Below the pieces are notes generated by a model. The model saw only the letters and a list, made by a program, of their open reading frames with translations. It was not told the DNA's origin and ran no database searches. A program made the translations under genes and the position numbers. From positions 620,001 to 684,000 of the forward strand of contig NZ_JNIO01000008.1 of the NCBI RefSeq assembly GCF_000702545.1: a stretch of DNA of 64,000 nucleotides. The letters are read 5' to 3'. This stretch comes from Selenomonas sp. AB3002. GTDB taxonomy: Bacteria; Bacillota; Negativicutes; Selenomonadales; Selenomonadaceae. Positions 55,430 through 63,472 of the stretch are shown in pieces (position 1 is the first letter of the stretch; every line of letters starts with the position of its first letter).

Positions 55430-57463
55430 TCACTTCTTGCGCAGTACCACGGCGCTACGGGCAGGAATATAGATCTTCAGCCATTCCTTGCCGTCTTTTT
55501 CATACAGGGGGTCAAAGTTGGTGGCGTGGATTACGCTGTCGTCAGCCAGTCCGTTGCCGCCGAATTCCACTGCATCGGTATTCAGCATGACCTTGTACTT
55601 CCCTTTGGGCACCAGGAAGCCGTAATCCGGGAAGGAACGGGTGGGGGAGAAATTAAAGACGAAAATCAGATCGCCACGCATATAGGCCAGTACCTGGTCG
55701 CCGTCATTGTGCCAGATTTCAATGACAGGCTGCTTTTGGAAGTTCTTTACGGTCTTGATGCAGGAGAGCATAGCCTGGTCGAAATCTCCCAAATAATGGT
55801 AGCAGAGAGCTTTATCGTCTACCAGATGCCACTGACGGCGGGCATACTTGTAGCTCCAGCCATTGCCTTCACGGGGGAAGTCAATCCACTCGGGATGGCC
55901 AAACTCGTTGCCCATGAAGTTCAGATAGCCGCCATTGATGGTGGAAGCAGTAACCAAACGGATCATCTTGTGAAGAGCAATGCCGCGATCTACTACACCG
56001 TTGCGGTCCTGCTTGCTGAAGTGCCAGTACATATCAGCATCGATGAGCCGGAAAATGATGGTCTTGTCTCCCACCAGTGCCTGGTCATGGCTTTCTGCAT
56101 AAGAAACAGTCTTTTCATCCTGACGGCGGTTGGTCACTTCCCAGAAAATGCTGGAAGGCTTCCAGTCCTCATCTTTCTGTTCCTTGATGGTCTTGATCCA
56201 GTAATCAGGCACATTCATAGCCAAACGGTAATCGAAGCCATAGCCGCCATCTTCAAACTTGGCAGCCAGGCCGGGCATGCCGCTGACGTCTTCAGCTATG
56301 GTGATGGCACCGGGCTTCACTTCATGGATGAGCTTGTTTGCCAAAGTCAGGTAGCAGATGGCATTATCATCCTGATGACCGTTGAAATAATCTCCATAGC
56401 TCATGAAGGCTTCACCCAGACCGTGGCTGTAGTAGAGCATAGAGGTTATGCCGTCAAAGCGGAAGCCATCGAAATGGAATTCTTCCAACCAATACTTGCA
56501 GTTGGAAAGGAGGAAATGAAGCACATCGTCCTTGCCGTAGTCGAAGCAAAGGCTGTCCCAGGCAGGATGCTCGTGACGGTCACCGGGATAGAAGAACTGG
56601 TTGGGGTCGCCACAAAGGTTGCCCAAGCCCTCCACCTCGTTTTTCACGGCATGGCTGTGGACGATATCCATAATAACTGCCAGACCCATGCTGTGAGCAG
56701 TGTCAATCAGGTCCTTCAGCTCCTCAGGCGTGCCGAAACGGCTGCTGGGGGCAAAGAAGGAGCTGACATGATAGCCGAAGCTGCCGTAGTAGGGGTGCTC
56801 CTGGATAGCCATAATCTGCACGCAGTTGTAGCCGTCCTTCTTTACGCGGGGCAGGACATTATCCTTGAATTCCTTGTAAGAGCCAACCTTTTCTGCATCC
56901 TGTCCCATGCCAACATGGCATTCATAGATGAGAAGGGGAGCCGTATCCGCCTTGAACTTCTCATCGTGCCAGGTGAACTTTTTGCGAGGATTCCAAACCT
57001 GAGCAGAGAAAATCTTCGTCTCCTCATCCTGCACCACGCGCTGTGCCCAGGCAGGAATGCGCTCGCCTTCGCCACCACGCCAGTGAACCTTCATCTTGTA
57101 AAGATCACCGTGTTTTAGCTTCCCGGCGGGAATGACCAGTTCCCAATCCCCTGTACCGGGAATATGCTTGAGTTTGTAATCCTCATTTTCCTGCCAGTTG
57201 TTGAAGTCACCCACCAAGTAAATGGAAAGAGCGTTTGGAGCCCACTCACGGAATACCCAGCCACGACCCTGCTTATGCAGGCCATAGTATAGATGGCCCG
57301 TAGCAAAATCCGACAGGGAACGCTTGCCATTCTGAGTCAGCTGACTGATTTTCCAGAGGGCATGATCATGACGTCCACGGATAGCATGCTCATAAGGCCG
57401 CAGCCACTCATCATGCACGATAATACCCAAGTCTTTGTTTCTTGCCATAAAATTCGTCGCCAC
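55430..57463 (-). CDS. 1,4-alpha-glucan branching enzyme, eukaryotic-type (GH13_8-like)
   Basis: Makes alpha-1,6 branches in glycogen. The 677 residues have a CBM48-like N-terminal domain (about 55-140, HLYYGLHKQGRGWVFREWAP), a GH13 barrel and a C-terminal beta domain. Catalytic residues by position are Asp337 (DGFRFDGITSM), Glu391 (TIAEDVSGMP) and Asp460 (YAESHDQALVGDK). Phrases such as FGTPEELKDLIDTAHSMGL, LNFMGNEFGHPEWIDFPR and SYKYARRQWHLVD match animal/plant/yeast branching enzymes far better than bacterial GlgB as I recall them. GTG 57463 follows AGGA; ATG 57448 is an alternative. No other glg gene is adjacent. Confidence 0.9.
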   Translation of the reverse strand: MATNFMARNKDLGIIVHDEWLRPYEHAIRGRHDHALWKISQLTQNGKRSLSDFATGHLYYGLHKQGRGWVFREWAPNALSIYLVGDFNNWQENEDYKLKHIPGTGDWELVIPAGKLKHGDLYKMKVHWRGGEGERIPAWAQRVVQDEETKIFSAQVWNPRKKFTWHDEKFKADTAPLLIYECHVGMGQDAEKVGSYKEFKDNVLPRVKKDGYNCVQIMAIQEHPYYGSFGYHVSSFFAPSSRFGTPEELKDLIDTAHSMGLAVIMDIVHSHAVKNEVEGLGNLCGDPNQFFYPGDRHEHPAWDSLCFDYGKDDVLHFLLSNCKYWLEEFHFDGFRFDGITSMLYYSHGLGEAFMSYGDYFNGHQDDNAICYLTLANKLIHEVKPGAITIAEDVSGMPGLAAKFEDGGYGFDYRLAMNVPDYWIKTIKEQKDEDWKPSSIFWEVTNRRQDEKTVSYAESHDQALVGDKTIIFRLIDADMYWHFSKQDRNGVVDRGIALHKMIRLVTASTINGGYLNFMGNEFGHPEWIDFPREGNGWSYKYARRQWHLVDDKALCYHYLGDFDQAMLSCIKTVKNFQKQPVIEIWHNDGDQVLAYMRGDLIFVFNFSPTRSFPDYGFLVPKGKYKVMLNTDAVEFGGNGLADDSVIHATNFDPLYEKDGKEWLKIYIPARSAVVLRKK

Positions 57464-57534
57464 AGTCCATCCTGCAACGACTCAATCCTCCCATCTCAAT
57501 GAAAATATATCCCTTGCAAAATTTTTACAATCTT

Positions 57535-57543
57535 ATTATAGCA
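57535..57543 (-). promoter_or_regulatory. Putative extended -10 promoter of the branching enzyme gene
   Basis: TGCTATAAT on the minus strand (57543-57535), a full extended -10. The -35 region is poor, as often with this class. Confidence 0.5.
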
Positions 57544-57589
57544 TAAATTCTTCGGAAATGCTTGTTTTAAATTTGTAGACCATGTCCTG

Positions 57590-57619
57590 TAGACAAATGG
57601 CAAACAATGGCGTTATAAT
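57590..57619 (+). promoter_or_regulatory. Putative promoter of the 57674-60648 gene run
   Basis: TAGACA (57590-57595) and TATAAT (57614-57619), 18-bp spacing. A direct repeat TGTAGAC-N7-TGTAGAC (57574-57580, 57588-57594) overlaps the -35 and may be an activator or repressor site. Confidence 0.5.
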
Positions 57620-57673
57620 GGCAGGTACCGTATTATTTCCAGAGGCTGTATCAGGTGTTGAGGTGAAGATGGT

Positions 57674-58375
57674 ATGCAGGAGGAAACAAAAGCCAAGATA
57701 GAAGCTGAAATAAAGGATTGGGAATATCTCAAGGAACTGCCTGAGATAATCCACGGGTTCCAGCTATGCCGGGAACAACGCATCGTTGAGAGCATGTATG
57801 ACCTCTACAGCTATGTTCATCCTCAGCTGCACAAAAAAGCCGTCATCTACTATCATGAAGAGACTCATGAATATAAGGTACGCGTATATATAGGATTGAT
57901 TGAGTTCTGTCGCATAGAATTCATCACAGCCAAACTGAAAGATTTTGAAAGACTTTTGCGTATGCAATTCGATGACCTTCTGAAGGATATGGAGACTTAC
58001 AATCCTGACAGCCTCAGCAGCATAGTAATGAAAATGGGCATAAGAGAATGGGGAGATACTTGTTCTCTGCCGGAAAGCTGTGAAGGTTTCAATCTTTTCA
58101 TTCGTCCACAGATACCAGAGAAAATAAACAACGGTTCTTATGTACTGATAAATTATGTAGATTTTACTATCGAAAGCGATTTTACCATCTACTACAATAT
58201 CTACCGCAACGAATTTTTTGGCGAAGCCCGCATTTGGGATATACCAGATGTGAATTATGATTTTGATTCGTCCTCTCTTGAAGAACTAGCGGAGAAATTG
58301 CGTATTTACATGGTGCCGCGCTTGCAGGAAATAAGACAGAGAGCTTTGAAAGAAGCTGCATCAAAAGGAAGGTAA
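57674..58375 (+). CDS. Hypothetical protein with an internal duplication
   Basis: A 233-residue cytosolic protein of unrecognised family. It seems to be two copies of a module of roughly 100 residues. IKDWEYLKELPEIIHGFQL (near 14) parallels IREWGDTCSLPESCEGFNL (near 120). Both continue with a beta-rich part (AVIYYHEETHEYKVRVYIG; DFTIYYNIYRNEFFGEARI) and end in a helix rich in Leu and acidic residues (KLKDFERLLRMQFDDLL; SLEELAEKLRIYMVPRL). ATG 57674 follows GAGGTGAAG. It lies 5 nt before the nucleoid-associated protein gene, so the two probably act together. Confidence 0.7.
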   Translation: MQEETKAKIEAEIKDWEYLKELPEIIHGFQLCREQRIVESMYDLYSYVHPQLHKKAVIYYHEETHEYKVRVYIGLIEFCRIEFITAKLKDFERLLRMQFDDLLKDMETYNPDSLSSIVMKMGIREWGDTCSLPESCEGFNLFIRPQIPEKINNGSYVLINYVDFTIESDFTIYYNIYRNEFFGEARIWDIPDVNYDFDSSSLEELAEKLRIYMVPRLQEIRQRALKEAASKGR

Positions 58376-58380
58376 GAGGC

Positions 58381-59382
58381 ATGATTATCATAGATAAAGC
58401 TGTGCTGCATATCATGGATTTGAATTCTGGCATGACGGTTTATTCAGATGAAGAACTTTCCATAAAAGACAGTATCGAAACATTTCTTTTAAAACATATC
58501 GAAAAATCCTGGAATAGTCAGGAGGCTAAGCCTGGCGAATTTTATGAGGACAGCTCCTTCAAAGATAAATTGAACTCATATATGATGGGAGAGACAGATT
58601 TCATTTCCTTCAGCAAGGATGTAGGCCGTACCTTTGAAGAAGCTTTCTGCCATGCTGAAGAGATGACTTCAGCCGACCTCATTATGGCAGATGTACGCAT
58701 AGATGACCGCCGCCAAATCGTCATCTTCAAATGCGACAGTCATATTGGCTATATCCATCAAGTGAATCAGACGGAAAATGGCATCAAGAATGAGATTATC
58801 AATCATTATGCCATCATGCCAAATCTAACCCAGAAAATGGATGAATTTGCCTTTATTGATGCAGAAAATATGACAGTTTCAGTCAGCCCAAAACGTTATA
58901 CAATTGATGGCAATCGCATTTTTGTTTTCCCGGAAATCATGCTGGAATGTTCATTGGACCCTTCGCCTAAGGAGGCAATCAAAAGTCTCAATAAAACAGT
59001 AAAAAAAGTTGCAGAAGCATACGGGCAGAATGAAGCTTCTTTGTCTGCTGCCGTCAAGAATTGTGTAGCCGAAACTATGCAAAGTGCAGATGAATTAGAT
59101 CTGCAGGCTGTGGGCAAGGAAGTATTCAAAGATAATCCATCTATGCAGGCTGATTTTGAGGCAGCAATTCAGGAACAAGGTTTTGAAAAACCGGTAAAAA
59201 TGGATCAGGAAAGCACTTTGAAAAAGATGTGCAAGCATAAATTAAAGACTGACACAGGCATAGAATTAACCATTCCCACAGACTATATGGACAATATTGA
59301 ATATGTGGAATTCAATAATAATGAAGACGGTACTTTGTCAATAACCTTGAAACATATTTCTAATATTGTAAGCCGTAATTAA
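58381..59382 (+). CDS. 37-kDa nucleoid-associated protein (YejK/NdpA family)
   Basis: A 333-residue protein starting MIIIDKAVLHIMDLNSGM, the usual opening of this family, with a conserved EIINHYAIMPNLTQKMDEF stretch (near 138) and a C-terminal beta part (NIEYVEFNNNEDGTLSITLK). E. coli YejK binds nucleoid DNA; in other bacteria the family also sits in accessory and defence-like contexts. It uses fewer G/C-ending codons than the synthetase genes. Follows the duplicated-domain protein by 5 nt. Confidence 0.78.
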   Translation: MIIIDKAVLHIMDLNSGMTVYSDEELSIKDSIETFLLKHIEKSWNSQEAKPGEFYEDSSFKDKLNSYMMGETDFISFSKDVGRTFEEAFCHAEEMTSADLIMADVRIDDRRQIVIFKCDSHIGYIHQVNQTENGIKNEIINHYAIMPNLTQKMDEFAFIDAENMTVSVSPKRYTIDGNRIFVFPEIMLECSLDPSPKEAIKSLNKTVKKVAEAYGQNEASLSAAVKNCVAETMQSADELDLQAVGKEVFKDNPSMQADFEAAIQEQGFEKPVKMDQESTLKKMCKHKLKTDTGIELTIPTDYMDNIEYVEFNNNEDGTLSITLKHISNIVSRN

Positions 59383-59403
59383 AAATGAAAGGAAGTAGTT
59401 CTT

Positions 59404-60648
59404 TTGGCATTTTCAGATAAGCTGTTGTCGTTGAAAAAAGAAGTTCTGCAGGAATCTGCGCCGCTGTTCAAGAAAGTTGAGGAGATAGCCGAAACCAATA
59501 CTTTGAAGGTGCTTGACGCTATGCGTGAGTGCAAGGTATCGGATAGTCATTTCAATACCACTTCAGGCTACGCCTATGACGATATTGGCAGAGGCAAGCT
59601 TGAGGAACTTTATGCTAAGATTTTTGGAGCAGAACGAGCTCTGGTGCGTACCCAGTTCGTGTCTGGCACCCACGCTTTGGCCACGGTGCTCTTTGGCATC
59701 CTGCGGCCTGGCGATGAACTGGTATCATTGACCGGAAAACCTTACGATACCATGCAGACTGTCATTGGTTACGATAATCCGTCGCCAGGTTCTTTGAAGG
59801 AATTTGGCATCCAGTACAAGGAACTGCCCATGGAAGAGGGAAAAGTTGTGGTTGATAAAATCAACCACATTGTCAGCCGGGATACAAAATTAGCCCTGAT
59901 TCAGCGTTCCCGTGGCTACAGCATGAGAAATCCTCTGTCCATTGAGAATATCAGGAAAATCACTGCAGAGGTTCATCGCATCAATCCGGATTGCATCTGC
60001 TTTGTGGATAATTGTTATGGGGAATTCGTAGATGTCCTTGAGCCGACACAGGTGGGGGCCGATATCATGGCAGGCTCCCTGATCAAGAATCCCGGTGGCG
60101 GCATTGCGCCAACTGGTGGTTATATCGCAGGCAGGGACAAACTGGTGGAGCTGGCCTCTTACCGCCTGACTGCGCCTGGCATGGGTGATGAGCTGGGAGC
60201 CAGCCTGGCTAATAACAGACTGCTGTTCCAGGGGCTGTTTCTGGCGCCTCATGTGGTTTCCCAGGCCATCAAAGGGGCAATCTTTGCTGCGGGCATGTTT
60301 GAGAAGCTGGGCTACAAGACGCTGCCCTTGGGCAATGAGGTGCGCGGGGATATCATCCAGGCCATTGAGCTGGGTTCAGCAGAGAAGCTGATTGCTTTCT
60401 GCGGGGGCATCCAGAAGTATTCGCCGGTGGATTCCTTTGCCAAACCGGAGCCCTGGGACATGCCGGGTTATGCTGATCAGGTAATCATGGCTGCAGGAAC
60501 CTTCGTGCAGGGTGCTTCCATTGAGTTCAGTGCGGATGGGCCCCTCAGGGCACCTTACAATGTTTACCTGCAGGGTGGCTTGACCTTTGAACATGCAGTC
60601 ATAGGCATCATGGGGGCAGCGCAGGCTATCGAGGATCTGCAGAGCTGA
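59404..60648 (+). CDS. Aluminium-resistance / methionine-gamma-lyase-like PLP enzyme
   Basis: Fold-type I PLP protein of 414 residues. Visible are FVSGTHALATVLFGILRPGDE, RSRGYSMRNPLSIENI, the aspartate strand CICFVDNCYGEFVD and the likely Schiff-base Lys in GSLIKNPGGGIAPTGGY (near 225). The family is widespread in Firmicutes and is annotated as aluminium resistance or methionine gamma-lyase; the true reaction is not established here. TTG 59404 follows AAAGGAAG. Terminated at 60702. Confidence 0.87.
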   Translation: MAFSDKLLSLKKEVLQESAPLFKKVEEIAETNTLKVLDAMRECKVSDSHFNTTSGYAYDDIGRGKLEELYAKIFGAERALVRTQFVSGTHALATVLFGILRPGDELVSLTGKPYDTMQTVIGYDNPSPGSLKEFGIQYKELPMEEGKVVVDKINHIVSRDTKLALIQRSRGYSMRNPLSIENIRKITAEVHRINPDCICFVDNCYGEFVDVLEPTQVGADIMAGSLIKNPGGGIAPTGGYIAGRDKLVELASYRLTAPGMGDELGASLANNRLLFQGLFLAPHVVSQAIKGAIFAAGMFEKLGYKTLPLGNEVRGDIIQAIELGSAEKLIAFCGGIQKYSPVDSFAKPEPWDMPGYADQVIMAAGTFVQGASIEFSADGPLRAPYNVYLQGGLTFEHAVIGIMGAAQAIEDLQS

Positions 60649-60701
60649 GAAAGGTCTTGCCAAGGCTTGCTAAAAATACTAAAATAAATACAGCAGATAG
60701 G

Positions 60702-60726
60702 ACAGGCCAAATTTGGCCTGTTTTTT
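60702..60726 (+). terminator. Intrinsic terminator after the PLP enzyme gene
   Basis: A 20-nt palindrome ACAGGCCAAA/TTTGGCCTGT (60702-60721), followed by TTTTT. Confidence 0.88.
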
Positions 60727-60734
60727 CCTCAAAA

Positions 60735-60770
60735 TTCAACTGTGTTGTATTCCCGTACAACACAGTTGAA
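60735..60770. repeat. Perfect inverted repeat, candidate dif-like recombination site
   Basis: Arms TTCAACTGTGTTGTA (60735-60749) and TACAACACAGTTGAA (60756-60770) are perfect complements of 15 bp around the 6-bp spacer TTCCCG. No T-tract follows, so it is not a terminator. Tyrosine-recombinase core sites have inverted arms of about 11-13 bp around a 6-8 bp spacer, and canonical dif uses 6. It ends 45 bp before the recombinase ATG. A repressor operator is the main alternative. Confidence 0.65.
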
Positions 60771-60815
60771 CGTCAGAACAGAACATTTGGCATATTTTCC
60801 AGCGAGGATTTTTAC

Positions 60816-61868
60816 ATGAAAAAAGTGTATGACAATGTCAACCACATTTCTGAAGATGATTTTTCCGCAGTTTCCTTTGTCAACGACAACCCCCTGGCGC
60901 AGATTTCCATCAGCCAAACCATTACCCCGGATTATTTTGCCGCTCATTACCATGAATTCCTGCCACGCTACATAGCCAATGGCAATCCCAGCAGCAACAC
61001 ACTGAAAACTTATTGTTCCTGGATTGACCATTTCATCGGCTGGTGCCTGGATAATGGCCTGCATCCTGTATCCGTCACGGACTACCAGATGCGTCTTTTC
61101 CGGGAATACCTCATTGCCGAAAATTACCAGCCTGGCACCAATCACACAGTTTTCATGTCAATCAGGGCTTTTTTCTCTGCCGCCCAGCAACTTGGCCTCA
61201 TCAATAATAATCCCTGCCAGGATGTCAGCGTAGCCAGCACTACTTCCCACAATCTGCTGAATTTCTATAGTCAGGATCAGATGCGGGAAATCTGCGAGTT
61301 TTTCGACCAGGAACCCGATCCGTTCATCCGCAACCGCAATATCCTGATACTTTATCTGATGGGCGTTGAAGGTCTGCGCAATATCGAGGTACACAGGCTA
61401 TGCCGCGAGGATATCCGCTGGGACATCAAGATCATCATGATTCGGGGCAAGGGTGCTGCCGGGCGTCTGGACCCCATTTATCCCTGCTCTGAGACTTTCG
61501 ATATACTCAAAGCCTACATAGATGCCATTCCTTCGGATAAGCCAATCAAAAAGGAGGGCTCCCTCACCCCCCTTATTTTATCAGACTCCAACAACAACGA
61601 TTTGGGCCGCATTTCCCGCAATGGCCTGCGCTATATCATGAACAAAGCCCTGAAGATAACCGGCCTCAAGCAGCCCGGCCAGACCTGCCATATCTTCCGT
61701 CACAGCTGTGGCACCAATCTCTACCAGCAAACAAAAGACCTCCGCGTAGTCCAGGATACTTTGCGCCATAGAGACCCAAAAATCACCGCCCGTTATGCCC
61801 ATGTGAATCAGCAGCTGAATAACAGAGTAACCTCAGGACTGGCCTTGCGTGGAGACAACGAGCAATAA
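60816..61868 (+). CDS. Tyrosine recombinase (XerC/D/S/H-like)
   Basis: Site-specific recombinase of 350 residues. An SAM-like N-terminal core-binding domain (about 35-130) precedes the catalytic domain with the complete set Arg188 (EGLRNIEV), Lys212 (RGKGAAG), His292 and Arg295 (HIFRHSCGTNL), His318 (LRHRDP) and Tyr327 (RYAHV). It is longer than XerC/XerD (about 300) and close to single recombinases such as XerS and XerH. ATG 60816 has GAGG 9 nt upstream; a longer frame from 60657 has no support and would run across the terminator. No excisionase, phage genes or att repeats are near. Confidence 0.9.
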   Translation: MKKVYDNVNHISEDDFSAVSFVNDNPLAQISISQTITPDYFAAHYHEFLPRYIANGNPSSNTLKTYCSWIDHFIGWCLDNGLHPVSVTDYQMRLFREYLIAENYQPGTNHTVFMSIRAFFSAAQQLGLINNNPCQDVSVASTTSHNLLNFYSQDQMREICEFFDQEPDPFIRNRNILILYLMGVEGLRNIEVHRLCREDIRWDIKIIMIRGKGAAGRLDPIYPCSETFDILKAYIDAIPSDKPIKKEGSLTPLILSDSNNNDLGRISRNGLRYIMNKALKITGLKQPGQTCHIFRHSCGTNLYQQTKDLRVVQDTLRHRDPKITARYAHVNQQLNNRVTSGLALRGDNEQ

Positions 61869-61903
61869 AATCTTCCGAATCCATATATTTCCCTGGCAGT
61901 CAA

Positions 61904-61945
61904 AAAACCCGTGAGTAATTTCCTGGAGAAATGCCCACGGGTTTT
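61904..61945. terminator. Bidirectional terminator between the recombinase and hisIE
   Basis: AAAACCCGTG (61904-61913) with CACGGGTTTT (61936-61945), with an inner ATTTC/GAAAT pairing. A-rich and T-rich flanks serve both strands. Confidence 0.88.
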
Positions 61946-61952
61946 ACTATAA

Positions 61953-62669
61953 TTACATATCAGGACGGATACCAGTCTTGCCGGTAAATTTATGATAGCT
62001 GCCACCCTTGCGGCGCTTCATGAGTTCGTTGAAAAGCTCCTCCGGGGTGATGTTGTGATAGGCCAGCAGCACCAGGCAGTGGTACCAAAGGTCTCCCATT
62101 TCGTAGACGATTTCATCTTTGGCCTGGTTCTTGGAGGCGATGACAGTTTCAACTGCTTCTTCGCCTACCTTCTTGAGAATCTTGTCCTGCCCTTTTTCAA
62201 ACAGGTAGTTAGTGTAGGAACCCTCCACAGGATTCAAACGGCGATCCTGGATAACATCATAAAGGTCATTCAGTACCTTGGCCAGGGCAACTTGGGGTTC
62301 TTGCGGAACTACAGCAATGCCCTTTTCCTCAGTTCCCATCAGTTTCCTGCCGCTGAAGCAGGAATAAGTACCCGTATGGCAGGCAACACCAGTCTGGTGC
62401 ACGCGCAGGAGCAGTGTATCGCCGTCACAGTCGTAGGAAATTTCCTTTACTTTCTGCACGTTGCCGGAAGTTTCTCCTTTTTTCCACAGGGACTGGCGGC
62501 TGCGGCTGAAGTAGTGGGCATAGCCTGTCTCAAGAGTTTTCTTCAATGACTCTTCATTCATGTAGGCAAGCATCAGCACCTGGCCGTTTTCTTCCTGCAC
62601 TACTGCAGGCACCAGGCCTTTCTCGTCAAATTTAACCATGGAAACATCAACATTTGCTGCATCTATCAT
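61953..62669 (-). CDS. hisIE: Bifunctional phosphoribosyl-AMP cyclohydrolase / phosphoribosyl-ATP pyrophosphatase
   Basis: Carries out steps 2 and 3 of histidine synthesis. The 238 residues contain the HisI part (about 1-125: [10 protein letters not shown]-like [34 protein letters not shown] with zinc Cys) and the HisE part (about 135-230: [27 protein letters not shown]). ATG 62669 overlaps the hisF stop. Last gene of its unit. Confidence 0.95.
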   Translation of the reverse strand: MIDAANVDVSMVKFDEKGLVPAVVQEENGQVLMLAYMNEESLKKTLETGYAHYFSRSRQSLWKKGETSGNVQKVKEISYDCDGDTLLLRVHQTGVACHTGTYSCFSGRKLMGTEEKGIAVVPQEPQVALAKVLNDLYDVIQDRRLNPVEGSYTNYLFEKGQDKILKKVGEEAVETVIASKNQAKDEIVYEMGDLWYHCLVLLAYHNITPEELFNELMKRRKGGSYHKFTGKTGIRPDM

Positions 62670-63436
62670 AATCTTACCTCCACTCCTCTGGACCTCAGAT
62701 ATTCTTTGACCTGCCTGATGCTGAACTGGCCATAATGGAACACAGAAGCAGCCAGCACCGCATCAGCCTTGCCTTCTGTCAACACATCGTAGAAATGGGA
62801 CAATTCCCCTGCTCCGCCGGAAGCGATTACCGGCACCTGCACAGCTTCGGAGACAGCCCGCGTCAGGGGAATATCGTAGCCAGCCTTGGTGCCGTCTGCA
62901 TCCATGCTGGTGAGGAGGATTTCTCCCGCCCCCAGTCCTACGGCTTTCCTGACCCATTCCAGGCAGTCAAGGCCTGTAGGCGTCCTGCCGCCGTTGATAT
63001 ATACCTCCCAGCTGTTTTCGCCATTCCTGCGGGCATCAACCGCCAGGACAATGCACTGCCGTCCGAATCGCTCCGCCCCTTCGCTGATAAGCTCTGGTCT
63101 CTTGATGGCGGCGGTGTTCAGGGAAATCTTATCCGCTCCGGCTTTCAGCAAAGCCCGCATATCCTCTGTAGTACGTATGCCCCCCCCTACGGTAAAGGGA
63201 ATGAACACCTGGGAGGCACAGTCGCTGGCCACCTGCACCATGGTATTGCGCTTGTCACTGGAAGCAGTAATATCCAAAAAAACCAGCTCATCGGCGCCTT
63301 CTTCATCGTATTTGGCTGCCAGTTCCACAGGGTCGCCTGCATCCCGCAAACCCACGAAGTTAGTGCCTTTCACTACCCTGCCGTCCTTCACATCCAGACA
63401 GGGGATAATGCGTTTGGTGTAAGTAGATTTCTGCAT
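62666..63436 (-). CDS. hisF: Imidazole glycerol phosphate synthase, cyclase subunit
   Basis: TIM-barrel subunit that closes the imidazole ring with ammonia from HisH. The 256 residues have the catalytic Asp in [19 protein letters not shown] (near 12), [21 protein letters not shown] and the second catalytic Asp in [15 protein letters not shown] (near 130), then [12 protein letters not shown] 63436 has AGGAG 11 nt upstream. The other his genes are not in the window; glpK lies directly upstream instead. Confidence 0.95.
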   Translation of the reverse strand: MQKSTYTKRIIPCLDVKDGRVVKGTNFVGLRDAGDPVELAAKYDEEGADELVFLDITASSDKRNTMVQVASDCASQVFIPFTVGGGIRTTEDMRALLKAGADKISLNTAAIKRPELISEGAERFGRQCIVLAVDARRNGENSWEVYINGGRTPTGLDCLEWVRKAVGLGAGEILLTSMDADGTKAGYDIPLTRAVSEAVQVPVIASGGAGELSHFYDVLTEGKADAVLAASVFHYGQFSIRQVKEYLRSRGVEVRL

Positions 63437-63472
63437 CTATGCTGCCACTCCTTCTTCAACATCGTTGGTGAC

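Noticed and set aside
60702-60726. Palindrome before the recombinase as a second recombination site
   Set aside because: It is a short stem followed directly by a T-tract, a normal terminator of the upstream gene, and shares no sequence with the 60735 repeat.
60657-60815. Longer N-terminus for the tyrosine recombinase
   Set aside because: The extension would translate through the terminator at 60702 and the inverted repeat, has no ribosome site, and the family N-terminus fits ATG 60816.
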